From assembly GCA_945273735.1 (NCBI GenBank), contig CALYPJ010000002.1:1-64000 (forward strand): 64,000 bases of DNA, written 5' to 3'. Position 1 is the first letter of the stretch; each line of letters opens with the position of its first letter. Below are positions 55,129 to 64,000 of the stretch, piece after piece. Position numbers and translations under genes: made by a program. The DNA comes from an uncultured Lactobacillaceae bacterium. Its GTDB lineage: Bacteria; Bacillota; Bacilli; Lactobacillales; Lactobacillaceae. The notes under the pieces were generated by a model that saw only the letters and a list, made by a program, of their open reading frames with translations, was not told the origin of the DNA and ran no database searches.

Positions 55129-57969
55129 ATGGCACATTGGGAACAAAAAGATATTATTATTCGAGGGGCACGAGAAAATAATTTAAAAAATGTGAATTTA
55201 AAGATTCCTAAAAATTCTTTAGTCGTGTTTACTGGACTTTCTGGATCTGGAAAAAGTTCACTAGCTTTTGACACTTTGTATGCTGAAGGCCGAAGACGTT
55301 ATGTTGAAAGCTTGTCAAGTTATGCTCGACAATTTTTAGGCAAAATTGAAAAGCCTGATGTGGATAGTATTGATGGTCTTTCACCAGCAATATCAATAGA
55401 TCAAAAAACTACTTCTAAAAATCCTCGTTCAACTGTTGGAACAGTAACTGAAATTAATGATTATTTAAGACTATTATGGGCTCGAGTAGGTCATCCAATT
55501 TGTCCAAATGATGGTACAGAAATTACTAGTCAATCAGTTGAACAAATGGTTAATCGAATTCTAAATTTACCAGAGGGTCAAAGAATTCAGATTTTAAGTC
55601 CAATGATACGCCAAAAAAGAGGTCAACATCAGAAAGTATTAGATCGAATCAAAAAAGAAGGCTATGTACGAGTAATGGTCGATGGTGAAACCCATGATAT
55701 AGCTGATGAATTTAATTTGAATAAGAATAAAAAACATGATATTTCAGTTGTTGTTGATCGAATTGTAATTAAAGATGGGATTAAAAGTCGGCTTTTTGAT
55801 TCAATGGAGTCGGCATTAAGACTAGCAGAAGGGTATGTCAATGTTGATGTAATTGGTTCAGATCCCTTAATTTTCTCTGAACACTACGCTTGTCCAATTT
55901 GTGGTTTTACTGTTGGTGAAATTGAACCACGACTTTTATCTTTTAATGCACCTTTTGGCGCTTGTGAAACGTGTGATGGTTTAGGCATTCAGTTACAAGT
56001 AGATCCTGATTTAGTGATTCCAGATCGACGCAAAACTATAAATGAAGGGGCAGTTGTTGCTTGGAATCCTATTACTAGTCGATATTATCCAGAAATGTTA
56101 AATCAAGCATGTGATTATTTTGGTGTTGATCGTAACGTTCCTTTTGAAAAATTACCAAAAAAAGATCAAGACTTGATTTTATATGGCTCACAGGGTAAAA
56201 AATTTCTATTTCATTTTGTTAATGAATTTGGCAAAGTTAGTGATGGCCAATATGTTTTTGAAGGAGTGATAAATAATATTAATCGGCGCTATCATGAAAC
56301 TAATAGTGATTTTGTACGCTCAGTAATGTACCGTTATATGGATGAAATTGTTTGTGCTACTTGTCATGGGGCTCGCTTAAATCGTAAAGCTTTGGCTATT
56401 AAAATTATGGGTAAAAATATTGCTGAAATTTGTGATTTACCAATAAAAAATGAATTAAAATTCTTTCAAAGTTTAAAGCTTACAAAAAAAGAAATGACCA
56501 TAGCTAAACCGATTTTAAAGGAAGTTATTGACCGTTTAACTTTCTTAATTAATGTTGGCTTGGATTATTTATCTTTAAGTCGCGCTGCTGGAACTCTATC
56601 AGGTGGAGAAGCTCAACGAATTCGTTTAGCAACTCAAATTGGTTCTAATTTATCTGGAGTTTTATATATTTTAGATGAACCGTCAATTGGTTTACATCAA
56701 CGTGATAATGCTCGCTTAATTACTTCACTAAAGAAAATGCGAGATTTGGGTAATACTTTAGTAGTCGTTGAACATGATGAAGAAACAATGTTAGCTGCCG
56801 ATTATTTAGTTGATATTGGTCCAGGAGCTGGTGATCAAGGTGGCCAAATCGTAGCCACTGGAACTCCAAAAGAAGTTGAAAAGAATCCTAATTCATTAAC
56901 TGGGCAATACTTATCAGGGAAAAAATTTATCCCTTTACCTCAAAAACGTCGTAAAGGGGATGGAAAACAAGTTAAAATTACAGGGGCATGTGGTCATAAC
57001 TTAAAAAATTTGACAGTAACGATCCCAAGAGGTGAATTAGTTTTAGTTACGGGAGTTTCCGGCTCGGGAAAATCGACTTTAATTAACGGAACTTTAAAAC
57101 GGGCAATGCGTCAATATCTTCATCTTTCAACCTCAAAACCTGAGCCATTTAAGCGACTTTCGGGAATGAGTGGAATTGAAAAAATTATTAATATTGATCA
57201 AAGTCCTATTGGCCGAACCCCTCGTTCTAATCCAGCTACTTATACGGGTGTATTTGACGATATTCGAGAATTATTTTCCCAAACGAATGATGCTAAAGTA
57301 AGGGGATACAAAAAAGGAAGATTCAGTTTTAATACTAAAGGTGGACGTTGTGAAGCTTGCCATGGAGATGGAATTATAAAAATTGAAATGAATTTTCTTC
57401 CAGATGTTTTTGTAAAATGTGATGTTTGTCATGGACGCCGCTATAATTCTGAAACTTTAGAAGTAGAGTATAAAGGAAAAAGTATTTACGATGTTTTAGA
57501 AATGCGAGTAGAAGAAGCTTTAGAATTCTTTAAAAATCATCAAAAAATAAAAAGAAAGTTACAAACTATTGTAGATGTAGGTTTGGGATATTTAAAATTA
57601 GGACAAAGTGCCTTAGATTTATCGGGTGGAGAAGCTCAGCGAATGAAATTAGCTTCAGAGTTACAAAAAAGATCCAGTGGCCATAATTTTTATATATTAG
57701 ATGAACCAACAACAGGTTTACATACTGACGATATTTCTCGCTTATTAAATGTCCTTAATCGCTTAGTTGATCAGGGTAATACAATAGTTATTATTGAGCA
57801 TAATCTTGATGTAATTAAATCAGCAGATTATATTATTGATTTAGGACCTGAAGGTGGAGATAAAGGTGGTCAAATTGTTGCTAGTGGCACACCTGAAGAA
57901 GTAGCTAAATCACCTAAATCTTACACTGGTCATTATTTAGCCGAAATTTTGAAAAAGGAAAAAGTATGA
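55129..57969 (+). CDS. uvrA: Excinuclease ABC subunit A
   Basis: The 946-residue dual ABC ATPase has Walker A motifs GLSGSGKSSLAFDT (about 33-46) and [14 protein letters not shown] (about 641-654). Its zinc modules are CPICGF...CETCDG and CEACHGDG...CDVCHG, and its two signatures are LSGGEAQRIRLATQIG and LSGGEAQRMKLASELQ. It finds bulky lesions and loads UvrB. The ribosome binding site is GGAGG. The last 4 bases overlap rapZ. Confidence 0.98.
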   Translation: MAHWEQKDIIIRGARENNLKNVNLKIPKNSLVVFTGLSGSGKSSLAFDTLYAEGRRRYVESLSSYARQFLGKIEKPDVDSIDGLSPAISIDQKTTSKNPRSTVGTVTEINDYLRLLWARVGHPICPNDGTEITSQSVEQMVNRILNLPEGQRIQILSPMIRQKRGQHQKVLDRIKKEGYVRVMVDGETHDIADEFNLNKNKKHDISVVVDRIVIKDGIKSRLFDSMESALRLAEGYVNVDVIGSDPLIFSEHYACPICGFTVGEIEPRLLSFNAPFGACETCDGLGIQLQVDPDLVIPDRRKTINEGAVVAWNPITSRYYPEMLNQACDYFGVDRNVPFEKLPKKDQDLILYGSQGKKFLFHFVNEFGKVSDGQYVFEGVINNINRRYHETNSDFVRSVMYRYMDEIVCATCHGARLNRKALAIKIMGKNIAEICDLPIKNELKFFQSLKLTKKEMTIAKPILKEVIDRLTFLINVGLDYLSLSRAAGTLSGGEAQRIRLATQIGSNLSGVLYILDEPSIGLHQRDNARLITSLKKMRDLGNTLVVVEHDEETMLAADYLVDIGPGAGDQGGQIVATGTPKEVEKNPNSLTGQYLSGKKFIPLPQKRRKGDGKQVKITGACGHNLKNLTVTIPRGELVLVTGVSGSGKSTLINGTLKRAMRQYLHLSTSKPEPFKRLSGMSGIEKIINIDQSPIGRTPRSNPATYTGVFDDIRELFSQTNDAKVRGYKKGRFSFNTKGGRCEACHGDGIIKIEMNFLPDVFVKCDVCHGRRYNSETLEVEYKGKSIYDVLEMRVEEALEFFKNHQKIKRKLQTIVDVGLGYLKLGQSALDLSGGEAQRMKLASELQKRSSGHNFYILDEPTTGLHTDDISRLLNVLNRLVDQGNTIVIIEHNLDVIKSADYIIDLGPEGGDKGGQIVASGTPEEVAKSPKSYTGHYLAEILKKEKV

Positions 57970-58838
57970 AAGATGAGATTAAGGTAGTTATTGTTACAGG
58001 AATGAGTGGTGCTGGTAAGACAGTTGCTGCTCAATGTTTCGAAGATATGGGCTATTTTTGTGTTGATAATATGCCCCCTGCTTTATTTTCTAAGTTTTGG
58101 GAATTAATTATTAATAATTCGTCGATAAAAAAAATAGTTTTAGTTATTGATTTAAGATCTAATGTCTTTTTTGATCAAATGAGTTCTTTTTTGACGTTTA
58201 TTTCGGAAAAGACCCATCAAGCTAAAATTATGTTTTTAGATGCAACAGATGATACACTTGTAGCCCGCTATAAAGAAACTCGTCGTAATCACCCTTTAGC
58301 TCCAGAGGGTAGATTAATGGATGGTATTAGACGTGAACGAGAATTGCTACGAGAAGTTAGAAAAAAGTCGCAAATTGTTATTGATACAACTAATTTAAAA
58401 CCTACTGATTTACGTCATCAAATTTTTCACGATTTTAAAGATAATAAAGAAGAGCCATTTTTTATTGAAATTATTAGTTTCGGATATAAATATGGAATTC
58501 CTATTGATGCAGATGCAATTGTTGATGTTCGCTTTCTGCAAAATCCTTTTTATGTATCAAATTTAAAACCTCTAACCGGGTTAGATCAACCTGTTTATGA
58601 TTATGTTATGAAACAACCAGAAATCAATGCTTTTTATCAACGACTATTGGCATTAGTTAAGAGTACGATACCGGGTTTTAAAAAACAAGGTAAACAAAAT
58701 TTAACAATTGCAATTGGGTGTACTGGAGGGCAACATCGTTCAGTTGCAATTGCCAAACGGTTACATGATGATTTATCATTAAATTATTCGGTGGATTTGA
58801 CTAATCGTGATTTTAAAAAAGAACAGCGAGAAGCATAA
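57966..58838 (+). CDS. rapZ: RapZ/YvcJ family nucleotide-binding protein
   Basis: The 290-residue protein has P-loop TGMSGAGKTVAAQCFED (11-27) and the C-terminal signature IAIGCTGGQHRSVAIAKRL. In E. coli RapZ controls GlmS through small RNAs; in Bacillus YvcJ binds GTP and affects competence. Which role applies here is unknown. It is in the universal Firmicute order rapZ-yvcK-whiA, overlapping uvrA by 4 bases and abutting yvcK. Confidence 0.95.
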   Translation: MKDEIKVVIVTGMSGAGKTVAAQCFEDMGYFCVDNMPPALFSKFWELIINNSSIKKIVLVIDLRSNVFFDQMSSFLTFISEKTHQAKIMFLDATDDTLVARYKETRRNHPLAPEGRLMDGIRRERELLREVRKKSQIVIDTTNLKPTDLRHQIFHDFKDNKEEPFFIEIISFGYKYGIPIDADAIVDVRFLQNPFYVSNLKPLTGLDQPVYDYVMKQPEINAFYQRLLALVKSTIPGFKKQGKQNLTIAIGCTGGQHRSVAIAKRLHDDLSLNYSVDLTNRDFKKEQREA

Positions 58839-59852
58839 ATGACAAGAGAAAATCGTATTGTACGTGTTATTAAAGGACGCCGCCCTAACATAGTTGTAAT
58901 TGGTGGCGGTACAGGACTTCCGGTAGTTTTAAAAAATTTACGTAACTTAAATGCTAATCTTACTGCTATAGTTACGGTGTCAGATAACGGAGGTTCTTCT
59001 GGAATTATTCGTAATTATATGAATGTTGTTCCACCAGGAGATATTCGCAATGTATTAGTTTCATTATCAGATTTGTCTCAGGAAGAATTGGACATTTTTC
59101 AGTACCGCTTTCAGAGTAATGACTCATTTTTAGCAGGCCATGCAATTGGAAATCTAATTATTTCGGCTTTATCTGAAATGCGCGGTGGCATTTTTCCTGC
59201 TATTCAGGAATTATCCCAGATGATGAAAGTAGATGGTCATGTTTATCCAGCTAGCAATACGCCTTTAACCTTACATGCTGAATTTACTGATGGTAGTAGA
59301 GGTGTAGGTGAAACCGAAATTGTTGCTTCTAGTAAGCAAATAAAAAAAGTTTGGGTCAAAGAAATTAATTCCCAAGTTGAGCCTCATGCAGTTGATGCGG
59401 TTATTGATGCAATTATGAATGCTAAAGTTGTAGTATTAGGTCCGGGAAGTTTATTTACTAGTATTTTACCTAATTTAGTAATTTCAAATGTTGGAGACGC
59501 ATTAATAAAAACTCCGGCACAAGTGGTTTATATTTGCAATTTAATGACGCAAAAAGGTGAAACAGAACATTTTACTGATGCAATGCATATTCAAGTGTTA
59601 AATGAACATCTACATCAAAATTTTATTGATACAATTTTGGTTAATAATGGTCATGTTCCTAAACGATATTTAATTCATCCTACAGGAGATGGGTATTTAG
59701 AACCAGTTAAAGATGATTTTGCAATGTTGCGTAGTTTAGGATTAAAAGTAATTATGGATAATTTTCTTGATTTCAGAGATGATGGGGTTTACCATAACGG
59801 ACCTAAAATTGCTAAAGAAATTTTAAATTTATCTTTTTCAAATGATAATTAA
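58839..59852 (+). CDS. yvcK: YvcK/GlmR (CofD-like), cell-wall carbon regulator
   Basis: The 337-residue CofD-fold protein has VIGGGTGLPVVLKNLR (about 20-35), TVSDNGGSSGIIRNYMNVVPPGDIRN and GPGSLFTSILPNL. In Bacillus, GlmR binds UDP-GlcNAc and supports peptidoglycan precursor synthesis on gluconeogenic carbon. The ATG directly follows the rapZ stop codon, so translation is coupled. Confidence 0.95.
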   Translation: MTRENRIVRVIKGRRPNIVVIGGGTGLPVVLKNLRNLNANLTAIVTVSDNGGSSGIIRNYMNVVPPGDIRNVLVSLSDLSQEELDIFQYRFQSNDSFLAGHAIGNLIISALSEMRGGIFPAIQELSQMMKVDGHVYPASNTPLTLHAEFTDGSRGVGETEIVASSKQIKKVWVKEINSQVEPHAVDAVIDAIMNAKVVVLGPGSLFTSILPNLVISNVGDALIKTPAQVVYICNLMTQKGETEHFTDAMHIQVLNEHLHQNFIDTILVNNGHVPKRYLIHPTGDGYLEPVKDDFAMLRSLGLKVIMDNFLDFRDDGVYHNGPKIAKEILNLSFSNDN

Positions 59853-59863
59853 CGAGGTAATAG

Positions 59864-60799
59864 GTGTCTTTTGCTCAAGATGTTAAAAAAGAATTAACGG
59901 TATCTCCAATTGCTAATCCGGAAGCTAATAGTGAATTAATAGCACTCATTATTTTAACGGGATCAATTCATATTATTGATAAACACTTGGTTTTAGAATT
60001 AAAAACTGAAAATTCACCTACTTCTCGGAGAATTTATTTACTTTTTAAAAAAATTTTTAATTTTGAACCTACTGTGGTTATTACTCGAAAAAATAAACTA
60101 CAAAAAAATCGTCAGTTCATTTTAAGAATTATTCATGAAGCAAATCAGGTTTTAACTAAATTTAGATTTTCCTTGGATGGTAATTTAACGCGAGCCGCTA
60201 GTATATTCACCAATAATAGTGAAAAAAAAGCTGGATTTTTACGAGGTGCTTTTTTAGCTACTGGTAGCGTTAATGATCCTAAACAATCTAGTTATCACTT
60301 AGAAATTGCAACTCAATATCGGGAACAAGCTCGACAAATTCAAACAATAATGAAGAAGTTGGACTTCAATGCGCGTATTACGGAACGTCGTAATGGTTTT
60401 ATCGTTTATCTTAAAGAAGCTGAAAAAATTAGTGATTTTTTGCAGTTATTGGGTGCAACAGAATCAATGCTTTACTTTGAAGATGAACGGATTGTTCGAG
60501 ATATGCGAAATTCTGTAAATCGCGTAGTGAATTGTGAAACGGCTAATATTAATAAGACGATTGCTGCAGCACAGCGTCAAATTGAAAATATTAAATTAAT
60601 TTACCGTTTAAAAGGTGATGAAGATTTCCCAGAACAATGGCGTAGTGTGGCTGAGTTACGTCTCAAATATCCTACTGCTTCAACCGAAGAATTAAGTAAA
60701 TTAATGAAAAACGAAATGGGTGAAAATGTCAGTAAATCAGGGGTTAATTATCGCTTACGTAAAATTAATAGTTATGCGCAACGTCTAATGGAAACTTAA
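59864..60799 (+). CDS. whiA: WhiA, sporulation/cell-division regulator homologue
   Basis: The 311-residue protein has an N-terminal LAGLIDADG-like domain (FLRGAFLATGSVNDP) and a C-terminal helix-turn-helix (LRLKYPTASTEELSKLM...SGVNYRLRKI). It is a DNA-binding protein with a degenerate homing-endonuclease fold that influences division and chromosome segregation in Bacillus. The start is GTG at 59864 after CGAGGTAATAG. It ends the uvrB-uvrA-rapZ-yvcK-whiA run. Confidence 0.96.
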   Translation: MSFAQDVKKELTVSPIANPEANSELIALIILTGSIHIIDKHLVLELKTENSPTSRRIYLLFKKIFNFEPTVVITRKNKLQKNRQFILRIIHEANQVLTKFRFSLDGNLTRAASIFTNNSEKKAGFLRGAFLATGSVNDPKQSSYHLEIATQYREQARQIQTIMKKLDFNARITERRNGFIVYLKEAEKISDFLQLLGATESMLYFEDERIVRDMRNSVNRVVNCETANINKTIAAAQRQIENIKLIYRLKGDEDFPEQWRSVAELRLKYPTASTEELSKLMKNEMGENVSKSGVNYRLRKINSYAQRLMET

Positions 60800-60836
60800 A
60801 AATTGCTTAGCTTTGTTATGAACTAAGCAATTTTTT
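60797..60836. terminator. Bidirectional terminator after whiA
   Basis: AAAATTGCTTAG and CTAAGCAATTTTTT form a 12-bp stem around a 12-base loop, with T-runs on both strands. It separates whiA from the convergent phosphatase gene. Confidence 0.9.
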
Positions 60837-60844
60837 AGAATATA

Positions 60845-61723
60845 CTATTTTGTATTAAATTGAATCGCCTTTTTAATTGCTCTAGCAACTCCAGCTTGAT
60901 CATTTCTGGCGGTAATATAATTTGCAATTTTTTTAATGGAATCAACTGCATTTTCCATTGCTACTGAATATTTAGCGTACTGAATCATCGTTGTATCGTT
61001 AATATTATCACCTAAAGTCATAATTTCATTGGAACTGATTCCTTTTTTATCAGCATATTTTTTTAAAGCGATGCCTTTTTGAGCATGAATATCATTAATT
61101 TCAATATTAACCTTTGAACTAGAGGTTATAATAATTTGGGAATTAAATTCATTCAAAAGGGCTTCTTTTACAGAAATTAAATTATTGGGATGGTTAGAAT
61201 CGAATGCAATAATTTTAAAAATGCTAATTGCAGGTCTAGCCAACAATTCATCGTAGTCTTTTACATACTGTATTTTCATCAGTTCTAATCTAGCAGAGGA
61301 CAAGGCAATTGCAAGTTTGAATGGAGTATCAGGATTAAGATTAGTAATTAAGTTGGCAATATTATTAATTCGCTGAACTTTACTATTAGAGAAAATACCT
61401 TGATTTGTTACCATTTCAAAATATAATTTATATTTTCTTAGAGTGGAAATAATTTGATGGCTAATTCCAAGGTTTAATGGTAATTCAACTTGAACTTTTT
61501 CATTTTCATCAAAAACTTGTGCTCCATTTAAAGTTATATAAGCTGGATGAAGATGATATTTTTCTAATAAAGGAAGTGCTTCATGAATGCCACGACCTGT
61601 AGCAATCATGAACTCAATTCCAGCCTTTTGAGCTTCTTTTATTGCATTTATATTTTCTTCAGGAACAACTAGATCATTATTTAAAAGAGTTCCGTCCATA
61701 TCGGAAGCAATTAGTTTAATCAT
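60845..61723 (-). CDS. Cof-type HAD-IIB sugar phosphatase
   Basis: The 292-residue protein has HAD motif I LIASDMDGTLLNND (4-17), motif II in FMIATGRGI and motifs III/IV in KGIALKKYADKKG and TLGDNINDTTMI. The C2B cap between about 85 and 190 is typical of Cof/YidA enzymes, which dephosphorylate sugar phosphates or flavin precursors. The ATG at 61723 is chosen since AAGGAGAG lies 8 bases upstream; the frame stays open 24 codons further into the ung promoter region. It is a single leftward gene, and the substrate is unknown. Confidence 0.92.
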   Translation of the reverse strand: MIKLIASDMDGTLLNNDLVVPEENINAIKEAQKAGIEFMIATGRGIHEALPLLEKYHLHPAYITLNGAQVFDENEKVQVELPLNLGISHQIISTLRKYKLYFEMVTNQGIFSNSKVQRINNIANLITNLNPDTPFKLAIALSSARLELMKIQYVKDYDELLARPAISIFKIIAFDSNHPNNLISVKEALLNEFNSQIIITSSSKVNIEINDIHAQKGIALKKYADKKGISSNEIMTLGDNINDTTMIQYAKYSVAMENAVDSIKKIANYITARNDQAGVARAIKKAIQFNTK

Positions 61724-61779
61724 AAAATTTCTCTCCTTTTCAGTCCAAATTTTAGCATAATAGCGTAAAATATACATTA

Positions 61780-62490
61780 ATGATGAGAAAAACAAGTTCT
61801 AAAAAGAAACTAGAGATTATTGGTAATTCTTGGGATGAAATTTTAAATGAAGAAATTAATCAGCCCTATTTTGGTGAATTATTAAAATTTTTAAATAATG
61901 AAGAGAAAAAATATACGATTTATCCTTCTAAAGGTAGCATTTTTAATGCTTTTAAGTGGACACCAAAAGAAAGTGTAAAAGTTGTAATTGTTGGTCAAGA
62001 TCCTTACCATGGTCCAAATCAAGCAATGGGAGCTAGTTTTTCAGTTCAACCAGCAGCCAAAGTCCCCCCTTCTTTAGTAAACATTTTTAAAGAATTACAT
62101 AGTGATCTTGATTTACCAATTCCTAAAAATGGTGACTTGCATCGTTGGGGTCAACAAGGTGTTTTATTGCTAAATGCTGTTTTGACGGTACGTGATGGTG
62201 CAGCTAACTCTCATCAAGGTAAAGGATGGGAAAGGTTTACGGATAAAGTCATTAAACTTCTATCAGATCAGAAGCATATTGTTTTTATTCTTTGGGGAAA
62301 TTATGCTAAAAAGAAGGCGGAGTTAGTTGACTCTGATCAAAATTTAATTATTGAGAGTTCACATCCAAGTCCGTTTTCTGCCAATTATGGTTTTTTCGGA
62401 TCGCGTCCTTTTTCGCGCGCAAATAGCTATTTAACAAAAGTTAATAAAACACCAATTGATTGGGATTTGACAAAAGGAGAAAATAAATGA
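61780..62490 (+). CDS. ung: Uracil-DNA glycosylase
   Basis: The 236-residue family 1 enzyme has the water-activating Asp74 in VGQDPYHGPNQAMG, the NSHQGKGWERFT segment and His195 in SSHPSPFSA. It removes uracil from DNA as the first step of base excision repair. Two ATG codons stand in tandem (61780 and 61783) and no Shine-Dalgarno precedes them. The intergenic region is only 56 bases, with -10-like CATAAT and TAAAAT close by, so the mRNA may be nearly leaderless. pta overlaps its stop codon by 4 bases. Confidence 0.96.
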   Translation: MMRKTSSKKKLEIIGNSWDEILNEEINQPYFGELLKFLNNEEKKYTIYPSKGSIFNAFKWTPKESVKVVIVGQDPYHGPNQAMGASFSVQPAAKVPPSLVNIFKELHSDLDLPIPKNGDLHRWGQQGVLLLNAVLTVRDGAANSHQGKGWERFTDKVIKLLSDQKHIVFILWGNYAKKKAELVDSDQNLIIESSHPSPFSANYGFFGSRPFSRANSYLTKVNKTPIDWDLTKGENK

Positions 62491-63470
62491 GTATTACGAG
62501 CGATTTAATAGACAAAATTAAAGGCAAAAATTTTCGTATTGTCTTTCCAGAAGCAACAGAAGAACGTAATCTTCATGCAATTGCGCAATTGAATCAAGAG
62601 GGATTAATAAAAACGATTCTGGTTGGAAAACAAGGTGATATTGAACAAGCCGCAAGTAAGTTACATATTGATTTAACAGAAAGCCAAATTATAGATCCGG
62701 AAAAAGATCCAAATTTTAATCAAATGGTTAGCGCTTTTGTATCTTGTCGTAACGGTAAAGTAACTATGGCTGAAGCTAATCAGATTTTAGTTGATCCAAT
62801 TTATTATGGAACAATGTTGGTTCAGCAAAAACGAGCAGATGGATTAGTTTCTGGTGCAATTCATTCTACTGCAGATACAGTTCGTCCTGCATTACAAATT
62901 ATTAAAACTAAACCAGGAATAAAACGAGTCAGCGGTGCTTTTATTATGGAAAAAGGTAATAAACGTTTATTTTTGGCTGACTGCGCAATTAATATTGATC
63001 CTGATGCACAAGCTTTAGCAGAAATTGCAATGGAATCACGAAGGACAGCAGAAATCTTTAATATCAATCCTTATGTTGCACTTTTAAGCTTTTCTACTAA
63101 GGGATCAGCCAAACACCCTTTTGTTGAAAAAGTTCAAGAAGCAACGCGATTAGTTCAAAAACTTGATCCAAAAGGATATTATGATGGTGAATTACAGTTT
63201 GATGCTGCAATGATTCCAGAAGTAGCTGAATTAAAAGCTCCTGGTTCTACGGTAGCAGGACACGCTAATGTTTTAATTTTTCCAAATCTTGAGTCTGGAA
63301 ATATTGGATACAAAATCGTGCAAAGATTAGGAGGATACAAAGCTTTAGGCCCCATTTTGCAAGGACTTAATCGACCAATATCAGATTTATCAAGGGGATG
63401 CAGTAAAGAAGATATTGTTGAAATTGCAATTGTAACTGCAGCTTTAGCATTAATTGATTATGAAAATTAA
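62487..63470 (+). CDS. pta: Phosphate acetyltransferase
   Basis: The 327-residue enzyme has the N-terminal FRIVFPEATEERNLHAIAQL and the C-terminal motifs ELQFDAAMIPEVAELKAPGS and NVLIFPNLESGNIGYKIVQR. It converts acetyl-CoA to acetyl phosphate in overflow and heterofermentative metabolism. It starts inside ung (ATGA) after GGAG and overlaps tsaE, giving the ung-pta-tsaE order common in lactobacilli. Confidence 0.97.
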   Translation: MSITSDLIDKIKGKNFRIVFPEATEERNLHAIAQLNQEGLIKTILVGKQGDIEQAASKLHIDLTESQIIDPEKDPNFNQMVSAFVSCRNGKVTMAEANQILVDPIYYGTMLVQQKRADGLVSGAIHSTADTVRPALQIIKTKPGIKRVSGAFIMEKGNKRLFLADCAINIDPDAQALAEIAMESRRTAEIFNINPYVALLSFSTKGSAKHPFVEKVQEATRLVQKLDPKGYYDGELQFDAAMIPEVAELKAPGSTVAGHANVLIFPNLESGNIGYKIVQRLGGYKALGPILQGLNRPISDLSRGCSKEDIVEIAIVTAALALIDYEN

Positions 63471-63912
63471 GTTAAAAAGTTTAGTTGACACTCAAAATTT
63501 TGGCAGATTATTAGCTCATCAATTAGTTGGTGGGGAAATGATTTTTTTAATTGGAGATCTGGGAGCAGGGAAGACAACATTAACTCAACAAATTGCTTTA
63601 GGATTAGGAGTAAAAGAAATTGTTAATAGTCCAACTTTTATGTTAGTTAAAGAATATCACTCGGGCTCTTTGCCATTAATTCATCTAGATTTGTATCGGC
63701 TTAAAGAATTGTTTGTAGAAGATGAAGAGATGATTGATGAATATCTTGATGGGCATAATGTTGTTATTGTGGAATGGGGAGAACGGCTATTAATTGACTT
63801 TCCGCAAGCTTATCAGATTCGATTTGTTAACATTGATGGTGATAGTCGTACTATTGAGTTAAAGAACTTTCCTACTAAGTTATTGTCAAAAATAAAATCA
63901 GCTAATTTTTAG
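63460..63912 (+). CDS. tsaE: TsaE, ATPase for tRNA threonylcarbamoyladenosine synthesis
   Basis: The 150-residue protein has Walker A LIGDLGAGKTTLTQQIALGL (about 30-49), the NSPTFMLVKEYH segment and LIHLDLYRL. With TsaB and TsaD it makes the t6A modification of ANN-decoding tRNAs. The ATG at 63460 overlaps the end of pta by 11 bases; a TTG at 63454 would add two residues. The remaining 88 bases to the window edge (63913-64000) hold no gene that I can support. Confidence 0.94.
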   Translation: MKIKLKSLVDTQNFGRLLAHQLVGGEMIFLIGDLGAGKTTLTQQIALGLGVKEIVNSPTFMLVKEYHSGSLPLIHLDLYRLKELFVEDEEMIDEYLDGHNVVIVEWGERLLIDFPQAYQIRFVNIDGDSRTIELKNFPTKLLSKIKSANF

Positions 63913-64000
63913 AATATTGAAATATTGAGTTAAAAAATTAAAAGTTTACATTGCATCTACAGTCTATTTAGATTTTCGAATTTTCTTATTCAAGTTACAA

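Overview
The window is chromosomal DNA of a low-GC Gram-positive bacterium, almost certainly a member of the Lactobacillaceae. The evidence is AT-rich sequence with strong AGGAGG ribosome binding sites; a secA-prfB-ftsEX-pst-liaXYZ-hprK-lgt-gpsA-trxB-pgm-uvrBA-rapZ-yvcK-whiA backbone; a gapA-pgk-tpiA-eno cluster; a lactocepin-like S8 proteinase; a D-2-hydroxyacid dehydrogenase; and the MurT/GatD amidation pair. The genus cannot be fixed from the sequence alone. I see no prophage, insertion sequence, plasmid gene or CRISPR array.

Layout. 1-2100: the tail of an upstream gene, then a leftward trio of a BlaI-like repressor, an M56 (BlaR1-like) membrane metallopeptidase and a small secreted protein. 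2.1-13 kb: pepF (leftward), lexA with its SOS box, a rightward moxR-DUF58-transglutaminase operon, then leftward genes for a family 4 glycosyltransferase and for murT-gatD. 13.1-18.9 kb: tRNA-Arg(CCG), a 1490-residue secreted subtilase without a visible wall anchor, and an unrecognised 237-residue protein. 18.9-21 kb: a leftward AEC transporter and a D-2-hydroxyacid dehydrogenase. 21.2-25.9 kb: the lower glycolysis cluster behind a structured leader. 26-34 kb: DUF2252 protein, recA (SOS box), rny, tagO, comFA-comFC and hpf. 34.4-44.6 kb: secA, prfB (programmed +1 frameshift), ftsEX and pstSCAB1B2-phoU in one tight run. 44.6-53 kb: a liaXYZ-like envelope-stress cluster, hprK, lgt, gpsA, trxB, pgm and an HD phosphohydrolase. 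53.1-63.9 kb: uvrB-uvrA-rapZ-yvcK-whiA, a Cof-type phosphatase on the other strand, then ung-pta-tsaE.

How the genes work together. Much of the window is housekeeping: lower glycolysis with acetate and 2-hydroxyacid metabolism (gapA, pgk, tpiA, eno, pta, D-2-hydroxyacid dehydrogenase), carbon control (hprK), DNA repair (lexA, recA, uvrAB, ung), RNA turnover and hibernation (rny, hpf), secretion and lipoprotein maturation (secA, lgt), envelope building (tagO, glycosyltransferase, murT-gatD, ftsEX, rapZ, yvcK) and phosphate uptake (pst).

The points most worth a second look are: the BlaI/M56/secreted-peptide trio and its apparent lack of a standard start codon; a MurT whose four zinc-ribbon cysteines are all replaced (SxxD twice); a gapA leader with two mutually exclusive long helices; a liaXYZ cluster whose middle gene does not look like PspC/LiaY; a SecA with an N-terminal extension; and a 5'-terminal hairpin on the RNase Y transcript. 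No single large undescribed system is obvious. The BlaI/M56/secreted-protein module is the best candidate.
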